From positions 33,718-97,717 of the forward strand of contig NW_026116037.1 in NCBI RefSeq assembly GCF_001640805.2: a stretch of 64,000 nt of DNA, in the 5' to 3' direction. Source of the DNA: Lates calcarifer. Taxonomy: Eukaryota > Chordata > Actinopteri > Centropomidae. The position numbers were made by a program, and so were the translations under genes. Positions 51,261 through 63,279 of this stretch are shown piece after piece. The notes under the pieces were generated by a model. The model was not told where the DNA came from and did not search any database. It worked only from the letters and a program-made list of their open reading frames with translations. Numbering within the stretch: the first letter of the stretch is position 1; every line of letters starts with the position of its first letter.

Positions 51261-52810
51261 GTCTGGGATGTTGAAATAAAGTTGTTAACAGACGTTTAAC
51301 CGTTAAACATGACGCGTCACAGAATCACGTGACATTAGAACCTGACAGTCCTCTGAGCTGTGTCCTGATTGGCTGAGTTTCTTTCATGTTTAGTTCTTCA
51401 GATCATCTTCACAGGTGAAAATCACTGTTCTGATGTTTGAAGCCTGAATCCAATCTCCACAAATAAAAAGGAAAACAGTCACATGATGAAAAGCTGAGAA
51501 CACCTGAGCAGGTAAACCCTGAGATCAGCTGTTCAGTCTCTGTACAGGAAGAAGAAGGACTCCAGTCTCCTCAGAGGTCAGAGGTCAGAGGTCGTCTGTG
51601 TTCACCGTCAGGACAAGAGAGGTTGACCTCGAACGCACCTGCAAAGATAAAACACAGCAGAGGGAGAAATAAACAACAACAGGAACAGTGATGGTATTAT
51701 TATTGTTATTATTATCAAAATTATTATTAGTATTATTATTTTTGTTGTTGTTTTTATTGTTTTCTCATCAGGTTCAGTTTTTCAGTTTTTCATCAAACAT
51801 CAGTTTTTAATCACCTCTGACCTCTGATGGGTTCACTGTCTCTGCAGACAGTCAGACAGGTAACACACTGTGTCCTCTCTGGGCAGCAGCGCCCCCTGCA
51901 GACTGCACTGCTCAGTAACAGCTCCAGCTCTGACCCACTGGACCACTTATTACCCATGATCCTCCTCTTCTCCAGTGGCTGGAACAAGCTGTTTCTGACT
52001 GTCTGATTGTTTCCTGTCTGACTGTCTGTCAGAGCTGATCGGGTTTTAATGAGTGATTAATCAGAATCAACAGGTGTTCATTTGAACTGATCAATAAATC
52101 AATAATGATCACTGATCAAAACTGTTTTAACTCATGTGTTTAGTGTTATTATTGATAAACTGATTCTGACTGATCAGGAATCAGCTGACTGATCTGAGCT
52201 TCTCCTTTAATGACCTCACCACAGTAAATAAACTGTTGTCATGGTAACAGCTCCATGGTAACACTGAGTTTCTGTTGCTTCCTGTTCCTGTGTGTTGCCA
52301 TGGTTACAGCTGATAAGGAGGGCGTGGCCTAAACTTTGACTCAGAGTCTGAAGAGACGGAGGTCAGAGCTCAGAGAGACCAAGCCGAGGTCTCTAATGAT
52401 TGTCTCTACTGTTTCTACTGTTTTCAGTGTCTGACTGACTCTAATGACTCTGTTTCTATTGTTTCTATTGTTTCTGTGGCTCATGTCTGGTCTGATCTCA
52501 GATCTGAGTTTCCTGTTTTTTTCAGTCTGTTTCTAATGTTTTGTTTCCATTTGAAACTCAAACTTTATTGATCTGTGGTTTGAAGTCGATCAGCTCAGAG
52601 CAAAGATCAAATCAATATAAAACTAAGAACTGTACAAAATATTGTTTCAATTAAATCTGATGTTTTCTGTTTTCTGTTCTTCTCTGTTTTTATTCCACCA
52701 GATCCACATCAAACAGAAACAATATAATACAATACAAAACAGTATAAATCAATACAACACAGTACAAATCAATAAACACAATAGAGCACTACAGGGACCC
52801 AGTCCTGACG

Positions 52811-53370
52811 TCAGCTTCAACCTGGTTCCTCCTCATCCTTCAGGTTTAGTTGATCAGATCATCTTCACAGATGAACACCACTGTTCTGATGTTTGAAGTA
52901 AGAAGCTAATGTTAGGCTATAAACCAACTACACCACGGTCACATGACGTCAACGTCTCCACCACTAAGCTTCCAACTGGTCATTTCATTTAGCTCTGAGC
53001 TCTTCTACAAAAGCCTTTCTTCTTAGAAAGTTAGTGAGAGTTTGAAAGAGCGTGAGTAGAAACACAACGAGGCTGTAAAGGTGGACTGGTGAGTAGATGG
53101 GTTTTCATGTTAACGTCCCCGACAACCTCTGTAGTTTCATTTAGACACTCGTTAGCAACCGCCTTTTTTAAGACACGTAAAAGCTTCAAACATCAGGAGT
53201 GGGGGATTTACTGACCCATTTTATGTCGGAGAATAAAACCTGAAAATGTCTCAGACCTTATTTCAGACATTGAACCAGAAACACACTGACAACAGGAAGA
53301 GCTAACATGCTAACATGCTACATGCTAACATGCTAACTGACTTCCTGGTTCTAGGACTCATTCCTGTAGA
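52811..53370. repeat. Dispersed repeat, copy B
   Basis: Same orientation and nearly identical to 37464-38033. It lacks a 37-bp segment near its start and has one extra CTAACATGCTACATG near its end. Confidence 0.9.
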
Positions 53371-54177
53371 ACTCTATAGAACCTCAGTAACAGAACAACA
53401 TGCAGAAACACCAGAGGGTCAGAAAACAACAGCTGGTTACCATGGTTACAGCTGGTCACCATGGTTACAGCTGGTTACCGTGGTTACAGCTCACCCTGAG
53501 ATAAACATCAGGCTGTAAACAGTAAACAGTTCATGTTAAAGGTTCATTCCACTGATTTTTAGTTCCTCCTCAGCTCTTTGATGGACTCCATGGAGTTCAA
53601 GTGCATTATGGGAAATGTTTTATATTTCTGAATTGTTGTTGAATAGTTCATTATATTTTTTATGATGTGTTTAATCAGTTCTTCATCACTCACTTCATCA
53701 ATCACTTCCTTTCTTCTGGAGGTCGAACTCTAAACAAACGTTTGGGATGTTTATGATCAGCTGGAAACAGGATCATTCACATTTTCTTTTCTTTCACATT
53801 TAAATATTTCTAAATAAAAGACTTTTATTTTGTAACAGCTTCTGAGCACAGCTGCAGGATCAGGTTTCTCTGCTGTCAGATTCTGGATCAGAGGATTCTG
53901 GATCAGAGAAAGTGGTGCTCCTCTGACCGGTTTGGTTTCATGTCACAGACTTCGGCTCTCAGTTCTGGTCTGAGGCGGGTCATGGTGCGGCTGCTGGGTC
54001 AGTCTGCTGGTTTTAATAATAAACCACCTGCAGTACCAGACTCCTCCAGCAGAGACTTCCTGACCCTCTGACCCAACAACAGCTGCAGGAAGTGATGTCA
54101 TGACATGTTGTTCTGTTACTCACAGGTGAGGAGCTGTACCTGAACCTGATTGGCTGACAGGGGCAAGAAATTACCAA

Positions 54178-54660
54178 ATGCTAGACTACACCTGGACTAC
54201 ACCTGGACCCTGTGCTACACCTGGACTACACCTGGACTACACCTGGACCCTGTGCTACACCTGGACTACACCTGGACTGAACCTGGACTACACCTGGACC
54301 CTGTGCTACACCTGGACTACACCTGGACTGAACCTGGACTACACCTGGACCCTGTGCTACACCTGGACTACACCTGGACTACACCTGGACTACCTGGACA
54401 TCTGGACTGAACCTGGGCTACACCTAGGCTACACCTGGACTGAACCTCAGCTACACCTGGACCCTGTGCTACACCTGGACTGAACCTGTACTACACCTGG
54501 ACCCAGTGCTACACCTGGACCCTGGCCTACACCTGGACTGAACCTCAGCTACACCTGGACCCTGGCCTACACCTGGACCCTGGCCTACACCTGGACTACA
54601 CCTGAACTGAACCTCAGCTACACCTGGACCCTGTGCTACACCTGGCCTACACATGAACTA
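54178..54660. repeat. CTACACCTGGACCCTG minisatellite
   Basis: About 30 copies of a 12-18 bp unit CTACACCTGGACTACACCTG with variants. It lies between the dispersed repeat and the 3' end of the TNF-receptor-like gene. Not CRISPR: no unique spacers. Confidence 0.95.
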
Positions 54661-54833
54661 AAACGGGGCGTGGGTTGGACTGAACGTGGGCTCCACCGGG
54701 CCTGGACAGCACCTGGACGACAGTCCTGCTGCCACAGATCTGGATCAGGTCTGACAGCGTCTCAGGCAACAGTTTGTCATCACGACTTCATTGCTGAGAG
54801 AAACTTCATGTTTCAGAGACAGATCCACGTCAG

Positions 54834-56446
54834 TCAGAGCAGATCCAGACCTGCAGAGGAGAGAGGTGCGTCAGAGGAGGGGAGGTCTTGGTTTTCTGAC
54901 AGGAGGGGGCGGTTCTGAGGAGGGAGGAGCTTCTTACCTTCATGTTTGTTGCCTGGTTGGTTTTGGCAGGAGAGCAGGACGACGAACAAACTGAGCAGGA
55001 GGATCAGGAAAACAGAGACAAGTCTGCAGAGAGACAGAAAGCAAAACATGGTTCACAACAGGGTAATGTGTTAACCTGCAAACCCCCCCCAACCTGAAAC
55101 CTGACCCCCCAACCTGCAACCCCCCCCAACCTGAAACCTGACCCCCCAACCTGCAACCTGACAACCCCAACCTGACACCTGCAACCCCCCCCAACCTGAA
55201 ACCTGACCCCCCAACCTGCAACCTGACAACCCCAACCTGACACCTGCAAACCCCCCAACCTGAAACCTGACACCCCCCCCCCCCCCCCAACCTGAAACCT
55301 GACCCCCCAACCTGCAACCCCCCCCAACCTGAAACCTGACCCCCCAACCTGAAACCTGACAACCCCAACCTGACACCTGCAACCCCCCCCAACCTGAAAC
55401 CTGACCCCCCAACCTGCAACCTGACAACCCCAACCTGACACCTGCAAACCCCCCCAACCTGAAACCTGACACCCCCCCCCCCCCCCACCCCCCCCCCCCC
55501 CCCCAACCTGAAACCTGACCCCAACCTGAACCTGAACAACCTGAACACCTGACACCCCCCACCTGAAACCTGACCCCCCAAACCTGAACAACCTGAACCC
55601 CCCCCCAACCTGAAACCTGATCCCCACCAACCTGAAACCTGACCCCCAACCCGAAAACCTGACCCCCAACCCGAAACCTGACCCTCCAACCTGAAACCTG
55701 ATCCCCCACCAACCTGAAACCTGATCCCCCACCAACCTGAAACCTAATCCCCCTCAACCTGAAACCTGACAACCCCAACCTGAAACCTGACCCCCCAACC
55801 TGAAACCTGACAACCCCAAACCTGAAACCTGACCCCCCAACCTGAAACCTGACCCCCTGTGTCTGTGAGTCTAACTGACTGTAAACCTGCCACATGTCGA
55901 CACTGACAGAGGTTTAACACCTGGTCTGAACGATTTTAAATAAGTGGTTCATGACTGATCAATGATCAGATTCAGGATAATGAAGCTTCAGGACGATGAG
56001 TCTTCATGTGACTGAACCAGTGTTCAATCATCTCATAAACTGAGATACAGAATCATTATAAAACCGTTCTAAGCGCCTGCAGTTCTAAAGATCTAAATCA
56101 GAAATCAGCTGATCAACATGATCAGTAGTGATTGATAAATGTGATTGGTTCTTACATCACAGTGAGGATGAGCCACTCTTCAGGAGCAGACACTGTGGAG
56201 GAGAAGAAGAGACGTTATCAGAGGAACAGACGTCCTGTGGAAACAAGTCTTGGATATAACGAGTGAGTTAACGAGCTCAGGTGAGTTTACCTGCAGGTGT
56301 CTCAGTGAGAGCGACGGTCAGAGCGACGGACGGAGCGACGGTCGAGATGGTTCTGTTTCCACACACTGAGTCAGCAAACATGGAGCACTTCACCAGAGTG
56401 TCCTGATGAGCAGCTGGAAGACACAGGACCGACCAGTCAATAAATA

Positions 56447-56485
<39 letters not shown>

Positions 56486-58800
56486 TCACAGAGGAGGTTA
56501 AACCAACAACAGCTTATTTAAAGAAAAAAAATAAAGCAGGAACTAAAGGTTCAGAGACAAATAAGACGATGAAAATATAAAAACCTTCAGACTCACACAT
56601 AACGACAACAAAACACCAACAATAATCAATAATTATCATAATAATAACGTCAGTGTGTTAATTTAAACCTTCATCAGCTGATTTACACATCTATTGATCG
56701 ACTGATCAAACCACTGACGTTTTCCTCGTTAACATCGAACAGCAGCTGTTGTTTAAAACCAGATCTGTTCAGTCTTTGTTTATAAAAACTCACAGATGTT
56801 CGTAACAAACTCTGGATCTGATCGTATAAACACAGGAGGCGACTCACAGGAGGATTTACAAACACAGGACCCAGATCAGTTTCTACACGAGGACATGACT
56901 CAGTGTCTGACTCAGACCGTGACCCTGCTGAACCTCCAGTCCACCAAAAACAAAATCCTGAGACAAAGTCTGAGCACTGACGTTAATCTGCTCGTCCTCA
57001 GAAACAAAAACAAACCAGAGCAAACCTCTGACCAGGACCAGGACCAGGACCAGCTGAGACTCTCTGCTGTGGTTCAGGATCTTCTCTGTCAGAGGGCTCT
57101 GGGATCAGGTCTGGAGTCAAAGTGGTTTGAGAACAGTGTGATGGTGTGGATTGTGTTTTGTTTACCTGAGCAGTCGGTGCAGGTCTACACCGGACTCCTG
57201 TCCCCCCGTTAGGGTTCACTGTGCAGTTCTGGATCACAAAGTAACCTGGGACAATGAGAGAAGAGGTCTGGTTATTGATCATCAGGAGAGAGTCAGGATC
57301 TGGTCCTGACTGGTTTATATTTTACCTCCAGTGAGGATGTTACCTTCTCGACATGGACATGGTCCTGCACTGCCGGGTTCAAAGGTCATCTTCAGCAGCA
57401 GACACACAACGCTCACCTGGAACCAGACCGAGACTCGATCAGGTAAAACAGTTCAAAACCAGCAGCTGATTCATGTCCATCAGACCTCCTCCTGTCTGCT
57501 GGACCAGGACCAGGACCAGGACCAACAACAGATCCAACAACAGGACTGACAACAAGACCACCACAGAGACTAAGAACCACCACCAAGAGTCTGATTCATT
57601 TTCAGTTTTCTGTGAGTGTCAGAGTCCAGGACAGGAGACAATAATGTTAACTATTGATCACTGTTACTGAAGTGACGGTCTCAGTCTGGGTCCTGTCCTG
57701 GTTCTGGTGGTGATCAGTTATCTGCTGGTCTCAGTCCAGGTCCTGTCCTGGTTCTGGTGGTGATCAGGTCTCTGCTGGTCTCAGTCCAGGTCCTGTCCTG
57801 GTTCTGGTGGTGATCAGGTCTCTGCTGGTCTCAGTCCAGGTCCTGTCCTGGTTCTGGTGGTTATCAGTTCTCTGCTGGTCTCAGTCCGGGTCCTGTCCTG
57901 GTTCTGGTGGTGATCAGGTCTCTGCTGGTCTCAGTCTGATAGTTCAGTATCTGTAAATAAACTCTGACCAGCGTCACCGCTGTCTGTTTGTTTCTGTTGC
58001 CGAGCAACAAACACAGCAGCGACCCTGCATACCTGAGGAAGCCCCGCCCCCTCCACACAGTTAAACACACCAGGACACGTGGTGCCTTCAGGCGTCTTTG
58101 ACCATTCATAAACCCATAAACCGATCAGGTGCTGAGTTCAGGGATAGTTCACAGACCACATTCAACCAGGTCTACACCAAAACCCACTGAACCCAGACCT
58201 GTCAGACCTGGTCCAGATCAACATGAGGACTCTAAAGACTTTTTAAAACCAGGTTTATGGATTTAGGAAAAAAAAGGTAATTATCACAGTTTTCTGTATT
58301 TAGATGAAAGTTAAACTCATGTTTCCGTTAACCTGCAGCCCTGACTGACAGCTGTCCATTCAGACCACATCAGACCTGGTCTACACCTCAGACCACTGAA
58401 CTGAGACCTGACAAATCTGGACTAGATTATCAACCAGAATGAAACAGATTTAAAACCTATTTTCAGGTTCACAGAAACTAAAGATGCATTTATAAAATCA
58501 GAGGAAAAGAGACACAACAGACCACAAAGAGACTGAAAATTGAACTCAAGGAGACCTGGTCCAGATCTGTCCAGGATCCTGGTCCAGATCTGTCCTGGAT
58601 ATCTGACCTGACAAACCAGTATCTGCTACAGAGAACCAGAACCAGCTCTTCAACCTGCAGCTGTGCAGTCGAAGAACACAGTCAGTAAACACCCAGACCT
58701 GGACCTGGACCCAGACCTGGACCCAGAGCAGCAGAAACAGACTAAACAGAGCTGGTAGCAGCAGCTGTTACCTGTCGACACTCACCTGTAGTCGGTCCAT
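54834..58800 (-). CDS. TNF-receptor-superfamily-like membrane protein, frameshifted
   Basis: Exons: 58786-58800 (MDRLQ), 57326-57416 (VSVVCLLLKMTFEPGSAGPC then PCREGNILTG), 57166-57245 (GYFVIQNCTVNPN), 56291-56413 (DCSAAHQDTLVKCSMFADSV then CGNRT), 56156-56192 and 54938-55023 (EEWLILTVI, then LVSVFLILLLSLFVVLLS, a transmembrane helix), 54834-54850 (tail, GLDLL). The cysteine spacing CxxC...KCSxxxDSVCG is typical of TNF-receptor cysteine-rich domains. Exon 3 has a one-base loss near 57181: its first part reads one frame, but CTDCS and exon 4 need the next. If the frame held, about 149 aa with one or two cysteine-rich domains and almost no cytoplasmic tail, so no death domain. The last intron (54851-54937, 87 bp) is open in frame, so its retention gives a longer tail. 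I cannot name the member. Confidence 0.65.
55078..55858 (-). repeat. G-rich minisatellite, G-quadruplex-prone
   Basis: On the minus (sense) strand, units of CAGGTTTCAGGTTGGGG with G runs of 4 to over 15, about 780 bp, in the intron between the two transmembrane-coding exons. Plus-strand C runs reach about 17 at 55471-55504. Many overlapping artificial open frames arise here. Confidence 0.96.
57680..57935. repeat. About 61-bp tandem repeat in the TNF-receptor-like gene
   Basis: Four to five copies containing CTGGTCTCAGTCCAGGTCCT and GGTTCTGGTGGTGATCAG, in the first intron. Confidence 0.9.
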
Positions 58801-61407
58801 CGTGTCCTCTCGTTCACAGCGATCAAACACCAGGAAAATCACTCAGGCTTTTATCAGGAGGAGCCGCCCACCTCCTCTGAGGAGCAGGAGGGAGGGGGGA
58901 GGGTTGTCCCGGTCTCCTCCTCCGCAGGGCCAGAGGTGGGAGGAGACTGGGACAACCCTGTCCTCTCCTCCCCCTCAGCTGAGGGAGGGGCTCTGACGTG
59001 GGTTCAGGTGACATCAGGGATTTCCTCTGAAGTGGACCATGTGGTTTGTACTGAACCTGATCGCCCAGTCCGGGACCCAGAGGGGACAGGTGAGAGCACA
59101 GACAGGTACAGAGCTGCTGCCTGCGCTCTCAGGTGTGTCCCAGTTGTCTGCTGCTGTGATGTCATTGTGTACCTGTCCTCCTGTCCCTGAAACCATCAGT
59201 CAGGTCGAGAGTCCAGGTCCAGTTCAGGCCACAGGAACAGCTGCAGGTCTGAGTTTCCTGACACCAGGATCTGAAGCTGTCGTCACAGTGAGAACTGATT
59301 CTGTGCTGTGTCTGAGTCACCTCCAGGATAAATATAACTTTCACATCAGGAGCCTGAATCATTTTACTGATGAAGAACGTTTCATCATCAGCAGCATCAG
59401 AAACCTTCCTGCTGCACATTCGTTTCATTTCACACTTCATGTATGGATGATGAAATCCTCAACTCCAGAGTCTAATGTGGAACTTTACCATTAAAATCCA
59501 TGAATATAGATGATCACAGCTTTTTATCAGCCGTCCACTGTAAAGATGTGAAGGTTTAAAACAAGGTGAGACAGTTTATCTGATCAGATCATCAGAGTTC
59601 ACACAGGCTGAGACATGTTGGGATCAGGATTTAAACTTCAGAGTCTCAGTGAAGTTCACTGTTCATGAGTCCAGTTCATGTTGAATTCAAACATAAAGAC
59701 TGAGTGTTTCTGTGTTGTGTTTGTACAAGGCTGGTTCTATAGGAACTCTAAACTGACTGATCTATGGAGTCCGGTTCAGTGCTTCTCTCTGCAGGATCAC
59801 TACAGGTTATGATCAATAACCTCATCAATAAACTGATCAATAAACTGATCAATAACCTGATCAATAAACTGATCAATAACCTGATCAGTCAGCAGAAACT
59901 GTGTTCTGCAGCTCCTCTCTGATCATTATGTGACTGAGCTGTAGAAATGTGAATTTCATCACCTGACTGAAACTGATATTTATAGACTGAAACCTGTTTC
60001 TCAACACCTGGAGATCACAGGAGGACAGGTACGAGTTCAGACAGGAAGACAGGTATGAGTTCAGACAGGAAGACAGGTGGGAGTTCAGACAGGTGAGGTG
60101 TGGATGTTTTACACTCAGGTCCAATAATTTACTCAGTTACTTTGACAGTAACTGTAACTCTTCACCTGTAAACCTGTATTTATACTGTGATTACCTGAAA
60201 GAGGATAAAATACTCTGTTACATCATGTAAATACTCTGTTACCTGCTTTCAGAATTTTACTTTAGTAAAGAATGTGATCTCTAAATGAAGATAAATCATT
60301 TAATCTGTGTTACATGTGATAATAATCGTGTTAATCAGGTTGAAGTTACTGTAACTCTGAGCTGTAGATACAGGAGACAGGCAGCAGGGGGCGGTGCTGT
60401 GCTCAGGATGCTAACTGCTGTCAAACACCACAGAAGAGAGGAGGAGGAGAGGAGCTGCTCGCTGTTTACAGGGTGAGGACTCTTTTCTTCTCTCTGTGTG
60501 TTTCTGAGCCGCTGCTCGGTCCGGGTTCGGTTAACCGGGTCACGGTGTAGAGAAGGTACATGTTAGCTCCTGAATGCTAACAGCAGCGATGTCGTGGTTA
60601 GCTTTCTCCCGTTAGCTGTTAGCATGTAGTCTGACGGGTATGATGGTTTCCATTATCGGACACGCCCCGCTCCACAGCGTCCTGTCCGCTGTCTGACCTC
60701 CACAGACACCGTCTGTTATTATCACTGTGTCCACACGTCCATCAGTTACTGTCAGTCTGTCTGAACACCCGCAAAAACACGACCCGAGCTCTGCTGTCCA
60801 GGACCACCGGTTCTGATCCGACAGCTGAGTGATGCGGAGCGGAGGCTGAACCAGACTCCATTCTGAAAACAGCTGAATTAGTGTTTGTTCGCTCACAGTT
60901 ACATCAGGAACATGGCTGGAGAGTTTGTTGTTGAATTGTGTTTATTTTAATCAGTTCGGCAAACAGATAAACTACGAACCAGGCAGAACAACAACACAAC
61001 CCGCTCTCAGTAAACAGGCCACCCGCTGTTACTGAGAGGAATCAGCCGAAAATAACAAGCTACTCAGCTTTTACAGTTTAAGTTTTGTCCTTGTAAGATT
61101 TGTTCAGACATTTGGTTCAAGCCGAATAGAACAGTTACAGTTAAATATTTATGAAACGTGTTTGATGTGTTAGTATGACGCTGGTCTTTGTGTCGAGAAG
61201 TGGAGAAACTGTAAATTGTCAGGTATTTGTATGGAGTCTGGTGGAGCGCCTCTCCTGCAGGTATATAATGTTACCTCCTACAACTGTCTCTCCTGAAATC
61301 ATCACACCTGTCTGCACCACGATGTTTACCTGGCTGTATGTTTGGTCACCAGGTCCTCCGTTACAGTGGAGACCGCCGTTATCACGGAGGACTAGGCTGA
61401 CGTTGCC
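58801..61407. other. Intergenic region and promoter of the zinc-finger gene
   Basis: No exon supported in 58801-60450. About 60470-60900 is CpG-richer and probably holds the promoter of the plus-strand gene at 61408. A possible noncoding exon ends at a GTGAG near 60472. Confidence 0.35.
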
Positions 61408-63224
61408 ATGGCGAACAAGACGGAGCTCCAGGTGACAGACCAAACCTCCTCCCCTGAGGAGGAGCTGAAGAAACCCGCTGGCCGCCGGACCCGCCGCCGA
61501 GGCGCCGCCACCTTAGGAAGGCGGAGCCAGAGAGGGAAGAGGCGGGGCCCTGCGGACAAGAGGGGGGCCGGGCGAGAAGAGGCGTGGTCAGAAGGAAAAG
61601 AGGCGGGGTCAGGAGGAGAAGAAGGAGGGGGTGACAGTGAAGAGGATGTGGAGCGGTGGAAAGCGACAGTACGCGTGTTCTGCCGGCGGCCGCAGGTGAA
61701 GATCGCTCGTCACCTGCTGAGGAAGCACGCTGACCAACAGGAAGTGATGGCTGCCAGCACGCTGCCGACGGGCTCCAAACAGCGCCACCTGCTGCTGGAG
61801 CATCTGCGCTGTAGAGGCAACTACCTGCATAACATCGAGGTTTGTTCACCTGGTTACCTGTCTCTGTCTGTTTACCTGTCTGTTTACCTGCAGAGGAAAC
61901 TCAACACCTGTCTGTCTCTCTGTCTACCTGTCTGCCTGTCCCTCAGGTGATCAGGCAGGGCAGTGGTGAGATCGTCCCTGTCGTCAGCCCTCAGAGGAAG
62001 TTGATGCGAGGAACTACCTGCCGTGCCCGCTCTGCCTCGGCTTCTTCCTTCGCTCTGATCTCTGGAAACATCAGGCCTCCTGTCGGAAGAAGCTGGCCTC
62101 TGACCCTCCAAAGACCCCCCCGCCTCCACAGGAGAGTCCACCGCTGAGCCCATAAAGGATTCAGCATCTGACTCCACAGGTGAGTCGGTCTGTGATCGAG
62201 CAGACGACAGGACCTCCAAGTCCACAGAGGACTCACCATCTGATCCCTCAGGAGACGCAGTCACAACGGAACAGACTGGGAACTCTGAGACTGGGTCCAA
62301 ACGGGCCATGACTTCTGAACACAGTGGGGATCAGAACGCAACCTCTGACCCTGCAGCGGACCGGCCAAGGAAGCGCAGCAGGGTCCAGGCTGCAGCTTCC
62401 CGCCTCCTCCCAATTTCCAGTGGAGCATCTGAAAGCTGCAGTGAAGTCCTGCACCGCATGAACCAGGACTACATCTCACATCAGGTCTGTACACCTGTCT
62501 GTCTACCTGTCTGTCTCTCTACCTGTCGCTGTGCTAATACCACTCTTTCTCACTCTGTCAAGGTCAAATCTGATTGGTTGATCTGTAAATATGGAAACAA
62601 GTTGATGGGGAACCAAGATGGCAGCCAGAAGAGGTACGATTACGTCAGTCAGAAACTGAGGGAGCTCGGGCGGTTCCTCCTGGCTGCTAAATCTCTGGAC
62701 TCTGACATTCAGACCCTGCAGGATGTCCTCGCTCCAGGTCGCCTCAGCCTGGCGCTGGCCGCTGCCAGAAAGGCATCCGGGTACCGGTGGAGCCGCCCTC
62801 CTCTGGCGGTGAAGACGACTCTGAAGACGGTTTGTGAGATTGCCATCGGAGAGAGTCTGCAGGACGGAGACTGGGAGGCAGCAGCCAAAACCACCGACTT
62901 CTACCACATGCTGGGACGAGAGTGGGACAACCTAGGGCTATTAAACCCTGATCCTGACACAGGTAAGACCCGGGTCAACCCTTGGGACTGTGTGGTTAAA
63001 AGTTAACTGAACTTCATCAAGAGCAAGAGGAAGGACCAGAGTCTGATCATTTCCAGGACTCTGGTCTCTGAAGGGGTGCAGCTCTAATGGCTCCTCACAG
63101 TCATTTTAGGTTCAGATGAACTTGCTGTTTGTGATCAGTCCAACAAACTGTTTTTTCCTAAGCTGCTCCAGAGGGAGGATCCAGCTGAGGAAACGACCGG
63201 TCCAATCAAGGAGCGAGAAGAAGG
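61408..63224 (+). CDS. Zinc-finger / recombinase-like protein of a teleost family, frameshifted, 3' end uncertain
   Basis: Exons: 61408-61839 (MANKTELQ start in a good GCCATGG context; Arg/Glu-rich; KIARHLLRKHADQ; HLLLEHLRCRGNYLHNIE), 61947-62484, 62563-62962, and a tentative 63174-63224. Exon 2 starts VIRQGSGEIVPVVSP, then changes frame to DARNYLPCPLCLGFFL, a finger of form C-x2-C-x11-H-x3-C, and changes again before TGESTAEPIKDSASDS. Each shift equals one missing base, at 61988-61991 and in the C run 62115-62121. Exon 3 has SDWLICKYGNKLMG, RYDYVSQKLRELGRFLLA and GDWEAAAKTTDFYHMLGRE. From memory this layout matches a large family of unnamed teleost proteins that look related to Crypton tyrosine recombinases; the catalytic part is not seen here. 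It may be a decayed copy or hold consensus errors. Confidence 0.6.
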
Positions 63225-63279
63225 GTAAAGAGCCAGGTCAGGAGCCTGAACCAAGACCAGAGGGTGAGTCCTGACTAGT

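Noticed and set aside
54178..54660. CRISPR-like regular repeats
   Set aside because: Units are 12-18 bp, contiguous and lack unique spacers; the genome is vertebrate.
54940..55895. Three overlapping minus-strand frames of 240-270 codons rich in Gly, Val, Arg
   Set aside because: G-rich minisatellite in an intron, open in all three frames.
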